Origin: a virus
Reading direction: 5' to 3' (one strand)
IMG/VR virus record: IMGVR_UViG_3300010396_000002
Span: 1-64,000 of that record
Length of the DNA: 64,000 nucleotides
Below, in pieces: positions 17,057 to 25,131 of the stretch. Made by a program: the position numbers and the translations under genes. Below the pieces are notes generated by a model. That model made no database searches and had not been told where the DNA came from. It was given only the letters and a program-made list of their open reading frames with translations. Every line of letters begins with the position of its first letter. Position 1 is the first letter of the stretch.

Positions 17057-17078
17057 GCTACCTTCCGGTTCGGACGAC
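17033..17078 (+). promoter_or_regulatory. Promoter for the 17.1-21.6 kb operon, with operator-like -35
   Basis: CTGTATGACAG (17033-17043) supplies a TGACA-type -35; 15 bases later lies TGCTACCTT (-10 TACCTT at 17059-17064), then GGACGAC at 17072-17078. The same operator-to--10 spacing occurs before the gene at 54674, which supports a shared regulated promoter design. Confidence 0.6.
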
Positions 17079-17114
17079 TACCGGCGCGCCGCTGCGCGAC
17101 CGAAGGAGGATCCC

Positions 17115-17672
17115 ATGCCCACGAACATCCGTACGCTCAGGACCGAGGCGAAGACCGCGCTGACGGAGATGGCGAAGCGCCTCGTCGCACTCGCCGACGA
17201 GACCGGAGACCTCGTCACCGAATCGCGCCGCATCCTGCTTCTTACCAACGACCCCGGGCTCTGGCCGCATGCAATGGTCGAAGGCCCCAGCACCGATCAT
17301 CGCGCACTCGACCGCGCCCTTTCGATCGTCGGGGAGGTGAGCAGTTTCCTGGACAACTGGGCCGACTGCTCGCGGGACCGGAGGCCGACCCCGCAGGAGC
17401 AGTCGGAGGCGTACGGCAACGCGGCCGCGCTCGCGCGTGATCTGGCGAAGTTGTTGGACAAGAGGGGGCTCGTCGGTCGAAGCCAGATCGTCAACGACGC
17501 AGCGCCGTTGCTGGAGGAGCGTCGCCAGGAGCTGTTCGAGCAGGAGGAGCCGGAGCGCGACCGGCGCGGGCGAGAGTTCGCCGAGAACTTCCTGGAGCCC
17601 GCCGTCCAGGCGACCAGCGCCGCGGTCAAGGCCCTCTGCGCGCTCGCCGACGCGCTCTGCACGGAGGCGTGA
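17115..17672 (+). CDS. Hypothetical helical protein
   Basis: 185 residues; ATG preceded by AAGGAGGA. Almost entirely helical, with amphipathic repeats (1-35, 60-85) and an acidic C-terminal region around 140-155 (EEPERDRRGREF). First gene of a long plus operon. No motif recognised. Confidence 0.75.
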   Translation: MPTNIRTLRTEAKTALTEMAKRLVALADETGDLVTESRRILLLTNDPGLWPHAMVEGPSTDHRALDRALSIVGEVSSFLDNWADCSRDRRPTPQEQSEAYGNAAALARDLAKLLDKRGLVGRSQIVNDAAPLLEERRQELFEQEEPERDRRGREFAENFLEPAVQATSAAVKALCALADALCTEA

Positions 17673-17674
17673 CC

Positions 17675-17980
17675 ATGGGCATGTCGATGAACGTCGTCGG
17701 CATCAAGCCGGCCGATGAGAAGTACCAGCGAATGATCTCCGCACGTGACGCATGCCGTGCCGCCGGCGTTCCGATCCCCGAAGAGGTTCGCGACTTTTTT
17801 GGTGGGGATCCAGACGAGGCCGACCCGAGCGGCGTCACGATCTACTTCAAGCCGGGCGCGTCGTACCCGCCCCACGTCGGCGTTGTCCCCTACCAGTATG
17901 GCGAACGCCAAGGCTTCGAGGTCGACCTGCGAAGCCTCGACCCCGACATCAAGATCCTGCGCTTCTACTGCGCCTGGTGA
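17675..17980 (+). CDS. Hypothetical protein
   Basis: 101 residues from ATG at 17675 (GGAGG seven bases upstream; GTG at 17669 is an alternative that overlaps the previous stop). A helical N-terminal half is followed by a beta-rich end (VTIYFKPG, VGVVPYQYG, ILRFYCAW). Not recognised. Confidence 0.7.
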   Translation: MGMSMNVVGIKPADEKYQRMISARDACRAAGVPIPEEVRDFFGGDPDEADPSGVTIYFKPGASYPPHVGVVPYQYGERQGFEVDLRSLDPDIKILRFYCAW

Positions 17981-17989
17981 GGAGGGACC

Positions 17990-18475
17990 ATGCCCGACAT
18001 CGAGAAGATGAGCGAAGAGGAGATCCACAAGCACCTGGCCCAGCGCGCAGAGACGAGCGCACTGGCAGCCACACGCGAAGCCGGTGAGCGCTACGCCGCC
18101 ACCCACCCCGTCGTGGGTCGGTGGCGGGTCACCACGGAGGGGGACGTCGAAGGGAGAACCACGCGCGACCTCGGCGTGCATGTTGGCCACGTCGCCGACA
18201 TCGCGGCCACGCTCGCACCGCTGGTGCACTATGGGCTCGACTTCAGGCCGGAGCCAGAGCCGAAGACGCCGACGCTGCGCGGAGGCGCGGACATCTCCGT
18301 CGCCGTTCACGTTCCAGACGCTGGGTCCGCGTTCGATCAGATGACCCCGGAGCACCGGGCCGTCTTCGCCCGCGCCTGGTTCAGCCAGGCCACGGCAAAG
18401 CACGTCGTCACGCTGGAGGTCCGCGAGAGCAACCACTATGGCTGCGTGCTGCTGCGCATGAGGCCCATCCGATGA
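17990..18475 (+). CDS. Hypothetical protein
   Basis: 161 residues; GAGGAGGGACC precedes the ATG. A helical N-terminus (1-40) and a beta-rich C-terminal half ending NHYGCVLLRMRPIR. Overlaps the next gene by ATGA. Function unknown. Confidence 0.7.
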   Translation: MPDIEKMSEEEIHKHLAQRAETSALAATREAGERYAATHPVVGRWRVTTEGDVEGRTTRDLGVHVGHVADIAATLAPLVHYGLDFRPEPEPKTPTLRGGADISVAVHVPDAGSAFDQMTPEHRAVFARAWFSQATAKHVVTLEVRESNHYGCVLLRMRPIR

Positions 18476-18945
18476 GCACCATGGATCCACGGATCGACCC
18501 TTCGCGATACCTGCGCAACTCCGCGATCGAGGACTTCCGCACCCACCAGCGCCACCATCGCCGCAGCCTCATCTTCGGCGCGCTGATGGCCGCGTTCTGC
18601 GGCTACTCCACCATCTTGAGCGCGCAGCGCGATCCGTGGTGGGCCGGTGGCGTCAAGACACTGATGGTGCTCACCATCGCCGTCGTGGTCGTGCGCGACG
18701 TGATCACGGGTCGCCGGGAGTCGCGCATGCTCCTCCGGCGGGCCGTGATCGCCGTCCTCCGCGCCGACGGCCCGGCCTATGGCCTCGAGCTCCGCGAGAA
18801 GATCGGCATCGGCGCCTCGATCTACCCGTACCTCTGGGAGATCGAGGCCGAGGGCCTCGTGACGAGCGAGGAGCGCGAGGGGCTGCCCTGTCGAGGCGGA
18901 CGACCGCGTAGGTACTACCGGCTCGCCGAGAAGGGAGGCTCGTGA
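18472..18945 (+). CDS. Membrane-anchored PadR-like winged-helix protein
   Basis: 157 residues. A basic N-terminus, two hydrophobic segments (about 32-50 and 60-76), then a PadR-type winged helix from 85: RAVIAVLRADGPAYGLELRE, YPYLWEIEAEGLV, and the wing RRYYRLAEKG. In PadR proteins these elements bind operator DNA as a dimer. The fusion to membrane helices would hold the DNA-binding domain at the inner membrane, reminiscent of membrane-bound one-component regulators. Coupled by ATGA to both neighbours. Confidence 0.7.
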   Translation: MSTMDPRIDPSRYLRNSAIEDFRTHQRHHRRSLIFGALMAAFCGYSTILSAQRDPWWAGGVKTLMVLTIAVVVVRDVITGRRESRMLLRRAVIAVLRADGPAYGLELREKIGIGASIYPYLWEIEAEGLVTSEEREGLPCRGGRPRRYYRLAEKGGS

Positions 18946-19457
18946 TGGGCGCACACCTCACGCCCCAGGGCAAGTTCAAGAGCGACAAGTACCCCGAATG
19001 TCCCGAGGGCAAGGTCCCGCTGAGCACCAAGTTCGCCCGCGTCGGTGTCGCCGTTCTCGTCCGCCGCGGTGACGGGGCCCTCCTCATGGAGCTTCGCAAG
19101 GGGGCCCACGGCGCAGGAACGTGGAGCGTGCCCGGCGGCAAGCTCGAGCGCGGCGAGTCTGTCCTCCAGTGCGCGGCACGCGAGCTTCTGGAGGAGACCG
19201 GCCTCGCGCCAGCGGGCATCCGAGAGACCGGGGTCTACACCCTCACCCACTTCGAGGGCGGCGACTCCTGGGTCACGCTCTACTGCTGCGTCGATCTTCC
19301 CGGCTACCCGGTCGCGCAGGTCACCGAGCCGGAGAAGTGCGCGGAATGGCGGTGGGTGCCGTGGGTGCCGCCCGGCCCTGCGCCGGAGACGCTGTTCTCG
19401 TGCTTCGCGAGCCTCATGCGCGTCGCGCACCCGTGGACGCTTGGGAGGAACCGATGA
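18942..19457 (+). CDS. NUDIX hydrolase
   Basis: 171 residues. The Nudix box is intact at 66-88: G66, E72, then RELLEETGL with E81, E84 and E85 as metal ligands. A short N-terminal module (KFKSDKYPECPEGKVPLSTK, 11-30) resembles a small motif seen alone in other phage proteins, so this looks like a fusion. NUDIX enzymes hydrolyse nucleoside diphosphates linked to another group, such as oxidised nucleotides, NAD or capped RNA ends; the substrate cannot be read from sequence. Confidence 0.88.
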   Translation: MMGAHLTPQGKFKSDKYPECPEGKVPLSTKFARVGVAVLVRRGDGALLMELRKGAHGAGTWSVPGGKLERGESVLQCAARELLEETGLAPAGIRETGVYTLTHFEGGDSWVTLYCCVDLPGYPVAQVTEPEKCAEWRWVPWVPPGPAPETLFSCFASLMRVAHPWTLGRNR

Positions 19458-19678
19458 TCGACGACGATGATGTCCGTGACTTCGCGCTGCTCAGCAACCC
19501 GCAGACCAAGCTCGGAGCGATCCTCACGCTCATCGTGCTGGTCGTGCTCGCCGTGATCGCGAGCATGAACGATGACGAGTGCGCGCAGCGGACGTGCCCC
19601 GCTGGGCAGACGCCGAAGCTGATGAAGCACGAGTGCCTGTGCGTCACGATCGCGAAGGAACCTGGCGCAAGGCCATGA
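19454..19678 (+). CDS. Single-pass membrane protein with Cys-rich end
   Basis: 74 residues: acidic start (MIDDDDVRDF), one transmembrane helix at about 20-37 (GAILTLIVLVVLAVIASM), then a short domain with four cysteines (C43, C48, C61, C63), probably disulphide-bonded outside the membrane. ATGA overlaps on both sides. Confidence 0.7.
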   Translation: MIDDDDVRDFALLSNPQTKLGAILTLIVLVVLAVIASMNDDECAQRTCPAGQTPKLMKHECLCVTIAKEPGARP

Positions 19679-20106
19679 TCACGCACCGGGAACGCCAGAA
19701 GCTCCAACAGATCCGCTTGCAGGTCTATGGCGCCGTCCCTCGCGTCGTCTGCAAGGGGCTCTGCACCGCAGCCTGTGGCCCGCTCTTCATGTCGATGCTC
19801 GAGGCCAAGCAGATCGAGGCGGTGAGCGGCAAGGCCCCGCACGTGACCGAGGATGGGACCTGCGGGCACCTCGTCGCCGGCCGATGCTCGGTCTACGAAC
19901 ACAGGCCCACCGTGTGCCGGATGTACGGGGCGGCGGACGGCCAGATGGTCTGCCCGCACGGCTGCGAGCCGCAGCGCAGGCTCACCAAGCCGGAGGCCAC
20001 CGTGCTCGCCGCCACCGCGGAGAAGCTTGGCGGCGGCCGCGCCGTCAGCATCGGTGGCCTCGAGTACCTGGAGCGTCGCGTCGCCGAGATGCACGGCTCC
20101 GACTGA
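19675..20106 (+). CDS. YkgJ-type cysteine-cluster protein (second copy)
   Basis: 143 residues. Cysteines are arranged as CKGLCTAACGP (26-36), CGHL and CSVYEHRPTVCRMYG (63-85), then CPHGC: the zinc/iron-chelating YkgJ pattern with the conserved YxxRPxxCR core. Same family as the gene at 16385 but clearly diverged and shorter. It lies in an operon with NUDIX and radical SAM genes, so a modification role is possible (inference). Confidence 0.78.
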   Translation: MITHRERQKLQQIRLQVYGAVPRVVCKGLCTAACGPLFMSMLEAKQIEAVSGKAPHVTEDGTCGHLVAGRCSVYEHRPTVCRMYGAADGQMVCPHGCEPQRRLTKPEATVLAATAEKLGGGRAVSIGGLEYLERRVAEMHGSD

Positions 20107-20117
20107 CCCGCGCGCGA

Positions 20118-20160
20118 CTGTCACACAGTCGCTTGACCCATCCCGATCGCTGTGTGACAG
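20118..20160. promoter_or_regulatory. Inverted pair of CTGTCACACAG operator motifs
   Basis: CTGTCACACAG at 20118-20128 and CTGTGTGACAG at 20150-20160 face each other, 32 bases start to start, in the only sizeable gap of the operon, upstream of the lipoprotein gene. They could act as an operator or, as RNA, pair into a hairpin. Confidence 0.65.
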
Positions 20161-20202
20161 TCGTCCAAGGCGTCGATCTTGCGATGCCCGAGGGAGATCA
20201 TC

Positions 20203-20451
20203 ATGAACGTTCGCCATGTCATCGCGGTTGGTGTTGTCTCGGCTTTGCTTGCGCTCACCGTAGCCTCGGGCTGCTCGTCGTCGACGACCAACCCTGGCTG
20301 CCAGACGTCGGCCTGCTCCAACCCAACCTGCCCGTCAGGATGCGTCGCGGATCCGTACACCTACCTCGGTCAGTCGTGGTGGGAGTGCGATCCGGACGGG
20401 AGCGGCGACACCACCGCGGATAGCTGCCCGACGTGTGCGGCGTGCCAGTGA
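20203..20451 (+). CDS. Small cysteine-rich lipoprotein
   Basis: 82 residues; GAGGGAG precedes the ATG. Signal peptide (VIAVGVVSALLALTVASG) with lipobox TVASGC, so Cys24 would be lipidated. The mature part is Ser/Thr-rich with eight more cysteines. Phage lipoproteins of this size often exclude superinfecting phage or form outer-membrane spanins; neither is proven here. Confidence 0.78.
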   Translation: MNVRHVIAVGVVSALLALTVASGCSSSTTNPGCQTSACSNPTCPSGCVADPYTYLGQSWWECDPDGSGDTTADSCPTCAACQ

Positions 20452-20636
20452 GGCGCGAGATCGGCGACGTGATGCAGTGCGAGGCGCATGACCTCGTGCG
20501 GACCGAGGACGACGCGGTCGACATCCGCTGCCCCAACATGGGCCGGGTCATCCGCGAGCGGGACGAGTTCGGGCACGCCAGGCTCCGCGCCGTGTGCATG
20601 GCGCATGGGCTCGCGAGCGCGATGACCGTCAACTAG
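20448..20636 (+). CDS. Small hypothetical protein with Cys pair
   Basis: 62 residues from GTG at 20448, overlapping the lipoprotein stop (GTGA). Contains CEAH near 11 and CPNM, then CMAH, so three Cys and two His could bind a metal. Ten bases before the radical SAM gene. Confidence 0.65.
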   Translation: MRREIGDVMQCEAHDLVRTEDDAVDIRCPNMGRVIRERDEFGHARLRAVCMAHGLASAMTVN

Positions 20637-20645
20637 GATCTGCCC

Positions 20646-21632
20646 ATGCGGGTCCTCCTCCTGCACCTCGACGGTAAGCTCCCGAACCTTGCCCTGATGC
20701 GTCTCGCCGCGCATCACCGGGGCCTCGGCGACGAGGTCGTGCTGCGTCATGCTCCAACGGAGCGCGCCGTCGAGCCGGAGATTGGGGACGCCTTCGACCG
20801 GGTGTTCGCCTCGGCAATCTTCGAGCGCACGCGCCCGGTCGCTGAACGGCTTCGCGCCATCCGGCCCGACGCCATCATCGGGGGCACGGGCTGGGATCTG
20901 CGCGCGACGCTCGAGGACGTCGGCGTGCCGTCGCGAGGCCCGCTCGACTACAGCGTCTACCCGCGCTTCGCGGCATCGGTCGGCTTTACCCAGCGTGGAT
21001 GCCGCCTCCGGTGCGAGTTCTGCGTTGTCCCTCGCAAGGAGGGCGCCGCGCGCGAGGAGAACACCATCGCCAACATCTGGCGCGGCGAGCCGCACCCGCG
21101 CCATGTGCTCCTGCTCGACAACGACTTCTTCGGCGTGCCGGGCTGGCGCGACCGCATCGATGAACTGCGCTCGGGCGGCTTCCGGGTCTGCTTCTCCCAG
21201 GGCATCAACGCCCGCATGTTGAGCGAGGAGGCCGCGCTCGCACTGGCCTCGGTCGACTACCGCGACGACTCGTTCAAGGCGAAGCGCATCTACACGGCAT
21301 GGGACAGCCGCGAAGACGAGGGCGTGCTCTTCCGAGGGCTCGATCGGCTCGCCGTGGCCGGCGTGAAGCCCGATCACGTCATGGTCTACATGCTCATCGG
21401 CTTCTGGGGCGGCGAGACGCACGCGGACCGTGAGCATCGGCGCCAGCGCCTCCGCGCATGGGGGGCGCGCCCGTACCCGATGCCCTACCACCGCACGCCG
21501 GAGCTGCTCGGCTACGCACGCTGGGTCATCGGCGCGTACGACAAGGGCATCCCGTGGGCCGACTGGGTGGCGGCGCGGTACCAGCCCGCGGGGCTCGGCG
21601 ACCGCTCTGGCGCGCAGGAGAAGCTGTTCTAG
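20646..21632 (+). CDS. Radical SAM enzyme
   Basis: 328 residues. The [4Fe-4S] motif CxxxCxxC is present as GCRLRCEFC (C119, C123, C126). The preceding 100 residues form a Rossmann-like module similar to the cobalamin-binding-like N-terminal part of many radical SAM proteins, though no DxHxxG is seen. The later part carries the usual barrel strands (HVLLLDNDFF, VCFSQGINARML). Substrate unknown. It ends the operon; its stop shares bases CTAG with the stop of the convergent lipoprotein gene. Confidence 0.88.
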   Translation: MRVLLLHLDGKLPNLALMRLAAHHRGLGDEVVLRHAPTERAVEPEIGDAFDRVFASAIFERTRPVAERLRAIRPDAIIGGTGWDLRATLEDVGVPSRGPLDYSVYPRFAASVGFTQRGCRLRCEFCVVPRKEGAAREENTIANIWRGEPHPRHVLLLDNDFFGVPGWRDRIDELRSGGFRVCFSQGINARMLSEEAALALASVDYRDDSFKAKRIYTAWDSREDEGVLFRGLDRLAVAGVKPDHVMVYMLIGFWGGETHADREHRRQRLRAWGARPYPMPYHRTPELLGYARWVIGAYDKGIPWADWVAARYQPAGLGDRSGAQEKLF

Positions 21633-21961
21633 GGGCAGGCGTCGACCGCGGCACAGGACGGCGCGGCGATGCGGCAGGCGAGGTCGTAGCGGGCGATCCC
21701 GTTCTGGGTCGCCTCGCACCTATCCAGGCAGGTCTTGCCCTCGGGAGAGGGCTTCGCGCCGGGGCATCCCCCATCGGGAACGAGCGCCAGCAGGTGGGCG
21801 CAGTACACCGCGCAGGGCGTCATGCCGTCGGGCACGGTGACCACTGCGGGGGAGGGCTTGCCGGCGGCCGGCGCGCTCGAGGATGGCGACGGCGCAGCGC
21901 CGCGTGCAGGGCAGCCGGCGCAGCCAGCAACGAAGAGCAGGAGCAGAACGGAGCGGATCAC
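21629..21961 (-). CDS. Lipoprotein, cysteine-rich
   Basis: 110 residues from GTG at 21961, overlapping the previous stop. Signal peptide (SVLLLLFVAG) with lipobox VAGC (Cys14), a Ser/Pro/Ala-rich linker, then a domain with about nine cysteines, likely disulphide-rich in the periplasm or at the cell surface. Last gene of a minus operon. Confidence 0.72.
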   Translation of the reverse strand: MIRSVLLLLFVAGCAGCPARGAAPSPSSSAPAAGKPSPAVVTVPDGMTPCAVYCAHLLALVPDGGCPGAKPSPEGKTCLDRCEATQNGIARYDLACRIAAPSCAAVDACP

Positions 21962-22431
21962 GGGGCCTCCTTGGCGGCGATGTTGGCCTCGAGCGCAGGG
22001 CACCCGGGGACGCAACCCCAGGCGCTGACGTCGCCGACCTCCGCGCTCGTCGCCGGCGACGCGCACCCGGGGTGGTGACCGAAGGCGGGCACGCGCGCGC
22101 TGTTCGGCGGCCAGTCGCGCGTCTCGGCCACGATGCGCTGACCGTACGCCTCGACGAGGCCCTTGAGCTTGAACGCGTCCTCCTTTGACAGGCACGGCAC
22201 GTACTGGTCATCGGCGGGGTTCGGTCCGTCGAAGCTCAGGCCCCAGTGCGTTCCGGTTTCGTCGACGTTCTCGGTCACGAGCAGAGCGCCGATGGTGACG
22301 GGATCGACGTCGCCGATGGAGAACGAGCGCTGGATGGACGCCATCCTGTGGGTGCAGAAGAGCGTCGTCGCGCCGCACTGCTCGCACGGCAGAAGCATCG
22401 GCGGGGGCATCGGGTGCGCGGGCGGCATCAC
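21958..22431 (-). CDS. Hypothetical protein with Cys pairs
   Basis: 157 residues. N-terminal CEQC near 16-19 and C26 with H28 suggest a small zinc site; the centre (40-110) is beta-rich; the C-terminal region has four more cysteines. ATGA junction with the protease gene upstream. Not recognised. Confidence 0.68.
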   Translation of the reverse strand: MMPPAHPMPPPMLLPCEQCGATTLFCTHRMASIQRSFSIGDVDPVTIGALLVTENVDETGTHWGLSFDGPNPADDQYVPCLSKEDAFKLKGLVEAYGQRIVAETRDWPPNSARVPAFGHHPGCASPATSAEVGDVSAWGCVPGCPALEANIAAKEAP

Positions 22432-23336
22432 GCGCCTCCCCTCTGGAACATGGGCACGCGCTTCACGATCGTGAGCTGCGTTCCCACGTCAAGCACGTAG
22501 CCATGGCTGAACCAGACGTACGCGAACGGGCCCTCGCCCCAGCTCATGTGCACCTTGAACGAGATCGAGCCGTCGGCCTCGGTCCGGTGCCCGACGATGT
22601 GGAGAGCGTGCCCGCCGACCACCTGCTTCGGCGACGGCGCATCGACCGCCACGTTCGGGTCGAATGCCTCGTCGCAGAACGGCTGGCTCACGTTCACCCC
22701 GATGAGGGGGCTGTGCTTGTCGACGGCGAGCGCGTGCACGAGGTCGAGCAGACGCTGGTCCTGGCTCTCATCGTCGATGCCGAGCACGACGAGCTCGCCG
22801 CGGTTGTCGAAGCCGAGCCGCTCGGCCTCCTGGTCGGGCCGGAGCCGGTACTTGCACGTCGGCCCGTCGTTCGCCGGGTCGTAGCTCGGGTCGTATGGCC
22901 ACGCGCTCTCGGGCGGCAGGCCCATGGCACTGATCCCCGCGCACACAGAGGCGTGCGAGGAGCCGGCGTCGCTGTCCTGCCTCTGGAACTGCGCCATGAA
23001 GGTGCCGCTGGCGCCGGCGACGCTCATGTAGTCGTAGTAGCGGCCCCAGAAGTAGAGGGCGTACGCCGATGAGCGCACGACATTCTGCCTTGCCTGCTCG
23101 AGGTTGGCGCCGCCGACGACGAGCGCGGCCACGTCGCCGTTGATGATCGCCTGCGATGTCGAGACGCCCGTGCACTGCCCAAGCGGGCCTTGGTCCGCCG
23201 TGCCGAGCACGTCGAAGGACGAGATGTCGCTCGTCGGCGGGAGGCCGGTGAGCAGCGCGCCCCGGGGGGCCTGGTACCGCTTCGTGGTGCGCTGCGCCGG
23301 CTTGTCGCGCAGCCAGCCGAGGCCGCGGGCGCTCAT
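22428..23336 (-). CDS. Papain-like (C1A) cysteine peptidase
   Basis: 302 residues from ATG at 23336. The oxyanion and nucleophile motif [11 protein letters not shown] (Q54, C55) matches the C1 pattern; the catalytic His lies in [10 protein letters not shown] (H243); SWGEG (265-269) corresponds to the NSWG motif, here with Ser in place of the usual Asn. Between them lie a Cys-containing helical domain and a beta domain. No signal peptide or propeptide is visible. Possible roles are head protein processing, cleavage of a host target or lysis; location gives no answer. Papain-like enzymes are uncommon in phages. Confidence 0.72.
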   Translation of the reverse strand: MSARGLGWLRDKPAQRTTKRYQAPRGALLTGLPPTSDISSFDVLGTADQGPLGQCTGVSTSQAIINGDVAALVVGGANLEQARQNVVRSSAYALYFWGRYYDYMSVAGASGTFMAQFQRQDSDAGSSHASVCAGISAMGLPPESAWPYDPSYDPANDGPTCKYRLRPDQEAERLGFDNRGELVVLGIDDESQDQRLLDLVHALAVDKHSPLIGVNVSQPFCDEAFDPNVAVDAPSPKQVVGGHALHIVGHRTEADGSISFKVHMSWGEGPFAYVWFSHGYVLDVGTQLTIVKRVPMFQRGGA

Positions 23337-23683
23337 GCTGCCCTCGGATCGTCGGCGACGAGATCGCCCGTAGCGGACATGTAGCAGACACGCTGGCAGC
23401 GGTCGCAGAACGCGTCCTCGTCGGAGTTGATTGTGCGGGCGACGAGCTCGTCGTCCTGGTGGCAGAACGGGCAGAGACCAGCAAGCGCTGCCCGCGCCTC
23501 GTCGTCGGCCGGGTCGTAGGTGCGCGCGAAGATGTCGGGCTTGCACGGGTACTGCTCGCCCTTCACCCCGGTGATGATCCAGTCCCCAGGTTCGGCGCGC
23601 ATGGTGCCTTCCAGGGTCTGGATCTCTTCGGCCACGACCGCGCGCCGCGCCTCGATCACGACCGGCTTCTTGCGGAACTTCAT
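23333..23683 (-). CDS. Conserved phage [12 protein letters not shown]-type protein with zinc motif
   Basis: 116 residues. The first 62 residues ([12 protein letters not shown] ... [20 protein letters not shown]) belong to a short protein family common in phages of many hosts. The remainder adds a Cys-rich module, CPFC near 71-74 and CDRC near 93-96, probably a zinc ribbon. Function unknown despite wide conservation. Confidence 0.75.
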   Translation of the reverse strand: MKFRKKPVVIEARRAVVAEEIQTLEGTMRAEPGDWIITGVKGEQYPCKPDIFARTYDPADDEARAALAGLCPFCHQDDELVARTINSDEDAFCDRCQRVCYMSATGDLVADDPRAA

Positions 23684-24042
23684 CGGGCACCTCCAGCGAG
23701 GTGCAGCGCCATCACCGGCGGCCGCGAGACGTCCGTGGTGCCGTCGGGGTACCGGCCGGCGAAGGCGCGCTTCGCGGCGTGCCAGTCGGTGCCGGAGTAG
23801 ACCAGTTCCGCCGTGAGCTGGATCCGATGGCGCATCTCCGGCGAACCGGAGGGCAGCGGCCGGAGCCACCTGTCCTTCTCGTCGGTGCCCGTCTCCGTGG
23901 GCCAGCGGTAGACCTCCCACCGCGCCGGCAGGAGCGGGCCCCAGACGCGGAGGAGCTGGTGATGTCCGTGGAAGTCCTCCTGCGCGAAGCCGAACGGCGC
24001 GAGCCCGACGACGCGCAGCCAGCGGATGATGCGGTCCATCAT
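23680..24042 (-). CDS. Hypothetical protein
   Basis: 120 residues, Trp-rich, starting [19 protein letters not shown]. Contains HGHH near 25-28. ATGA junctions on both sides place it inside the minus operon. No family recognised. Confidence 0.65.
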   Translation of the reverse strand: MMDRIIRWLRVVGLAPFGFAQEDFHGHHQLLRVWGPLLPARWEVYRWPTETGTDEKDRWLRPLPSGSPEMRHRIQLTAELVYSGTDWHAAKRAFAGRYPDGTTDVSRPPVMALHLAGGAR

Positions 24043-24374
24043 GCGCCTCCCTTCTCGGCGGGCTCGTCGTCGAGCGGCATGACCTTGACGCGCCCCATGC
24101 CGCGGCAGAACGAGCACGGCGTCGGTGGCGTGTGCTCGCTGGTCCCGTCACCGTGCCAGACCGACCGGCCGTCGAGGTGATGCCCGAGGCCATGGCAGTA
24201 CGGGCACGGCACGCCGCGCGCCACCGGGTCATCCTCGACGCGCCGGATGATGCCGGGCGGCTTGCTGAAGCCCGCCAAGGATGTGGTCTGGCGAAGCTCC
24301 GACTCGAAGAGACGGCGCGCGGCAGATGACGCGTCGACGAGAGCCCCCTCCAGGTGAGCCGGGAGATGGTTCAT
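24039..24374 (-). CDS. Small protein with DnaJ-type CxxCxGxG zinc fingers
   Basis: 111 residues. Two CxxCxGxG repeats, CPYCHGLG (57-64) and CSFCRGMG (88-95), form one DnaJ-like zinc finger. An N-terminal helix (1-35) precedes them. No J domain is present, so it is not a chaperone; small proteins of this type occur in phages, perhaps as adaptors. Confidence 0.75.
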   Translation of the reverse strand: MNHLPAHLEGALVDASSAARRLFESELRQTTSLAGFSKPPGIIRRVEDDPVARGVPCPYCHGLGHHLDGRSVWHGDGTSEHTPPTPCSFCRGMGRVKVMPLDDEPAEKGGA

Positions 24375-24952
24375 CGACGCACCCCCCTGGCCCTGACCTG
24401 CTGCTCCCGGATGATCGCCCGCTTCTCGGCGGCCAGGATCAGCGCGTGGAGCTCCGGGCAGGCCCACTGGTGGAGCGGGTCGCCGGGGATCGGGGTTGCG
24501 ACGCAGTGCGGGTCAACCTTGAAGTGGGCGTGCCGACGCGGGGCAGCAGCCAGCACGGGAGCGCCGGCGTCCGTGAGCGCACCGCCATCGGGCACGCTCG
24601 CGACGGGAGCTGGCGCGCCGGCGTCGACGGGCTCGACCGTCTCGGCGGCGACGATCTCCTGCTCCACGGCTGGGCAGATCAGCGCGATCAGCCCGCTGAA
24701 GGGGCCGACGAAGGGCACCGGCGCGAGGTCCGGTCCGAGGCTGGCGCAGAGCGGTCCGGCAATCGCGTTTGCCTCGACGGCTTCGGCTAGCGAAAGACGG
24801 CAGGCCGCGGCGCCGACGGCGAGCACCACGGCGGCCAGGGTGACGTGGACCCAGAAGGGCCACCGATGCGGGGTGACCTCACGCGGGCGAGGGGCAGGGA
24901 CACGGTAGGGGGACGGCACATGGTCCTTTCCGGCGCGCGTGAGGGCGCGCAC
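24371..24952 (-). CDS. Single-pass membrane protein with Ala/Pro-rich periplasmic part
   Basis: 193 residues. Basic N-terminus, one transmembrane helix at about 32-51 (FWVHVTLAAVVLAVGAAACR), then an alanine-rich region and a C-terminal part with Cys and His residues. A TACGTT -10-like element (minus strand, 24964-24959) precedes it. The transposon inserted about 20 bases further upstream, close to where its -35 should be. Confidence 0.65.
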   Translation of the reverse strand: MRALTRAGKDHVPSPYRVPAPRPREVTPHRWPFWVHVTLAAVVLAVGAAACRLSLAEAVEANAIAGPLCASLGPDLAPVPFVGPFSGLIALICPAVEQEIVAAETVEPVDAGAPAPVASVPDGGALTDAGAPVLAAAPRRHAHFKVDPHCVATPIPGDPLHQWACPELHALILAAEKRAIIREQQVRARGVRR

Positions 24953-24984
24953 AGCCGGAACGTACCATGTGCCCGCCCTGGGCG

Positions 24985-24992
24985 GGATCAGG
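24985..24992. repeat. Left 8-bp target-site duplication of the transposon
   Basis: GGATCAGG directly abuts the left terminal inverted repeat; the identical 8 bases abut the right end at 28231-28238. An 8- or 9-bp duplication is typical for IS1-family insertion. Confidence 0.85.
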
Positions 24993-25035
24993 GGTAGTGC
25001 CCTAATTTGCCTCCGAGTGCCCTAATTAGGGCAGG
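24993..25035. repeat. Left terminal inverted repeat of the element
   Basis: Begins GGTAGTGCCCTAATT, then after ten bases has the perfect palindrome TGCCCTAATTAGGGCA, ending GCAGG. The complement of the right end starts with the same 15 bases and ends with the same TTAGGGCAGG. Confidence 0.8.
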
Positions 25036-25131
25036 ATCCACGCATCCGGGCGCATGCTGCAAGCGCCGCCCCGAGCCGTTAGCGCGACCCGGGGCGACTT
25101 GACGCAACCTCATACCCCGAGGGTACGCCCG

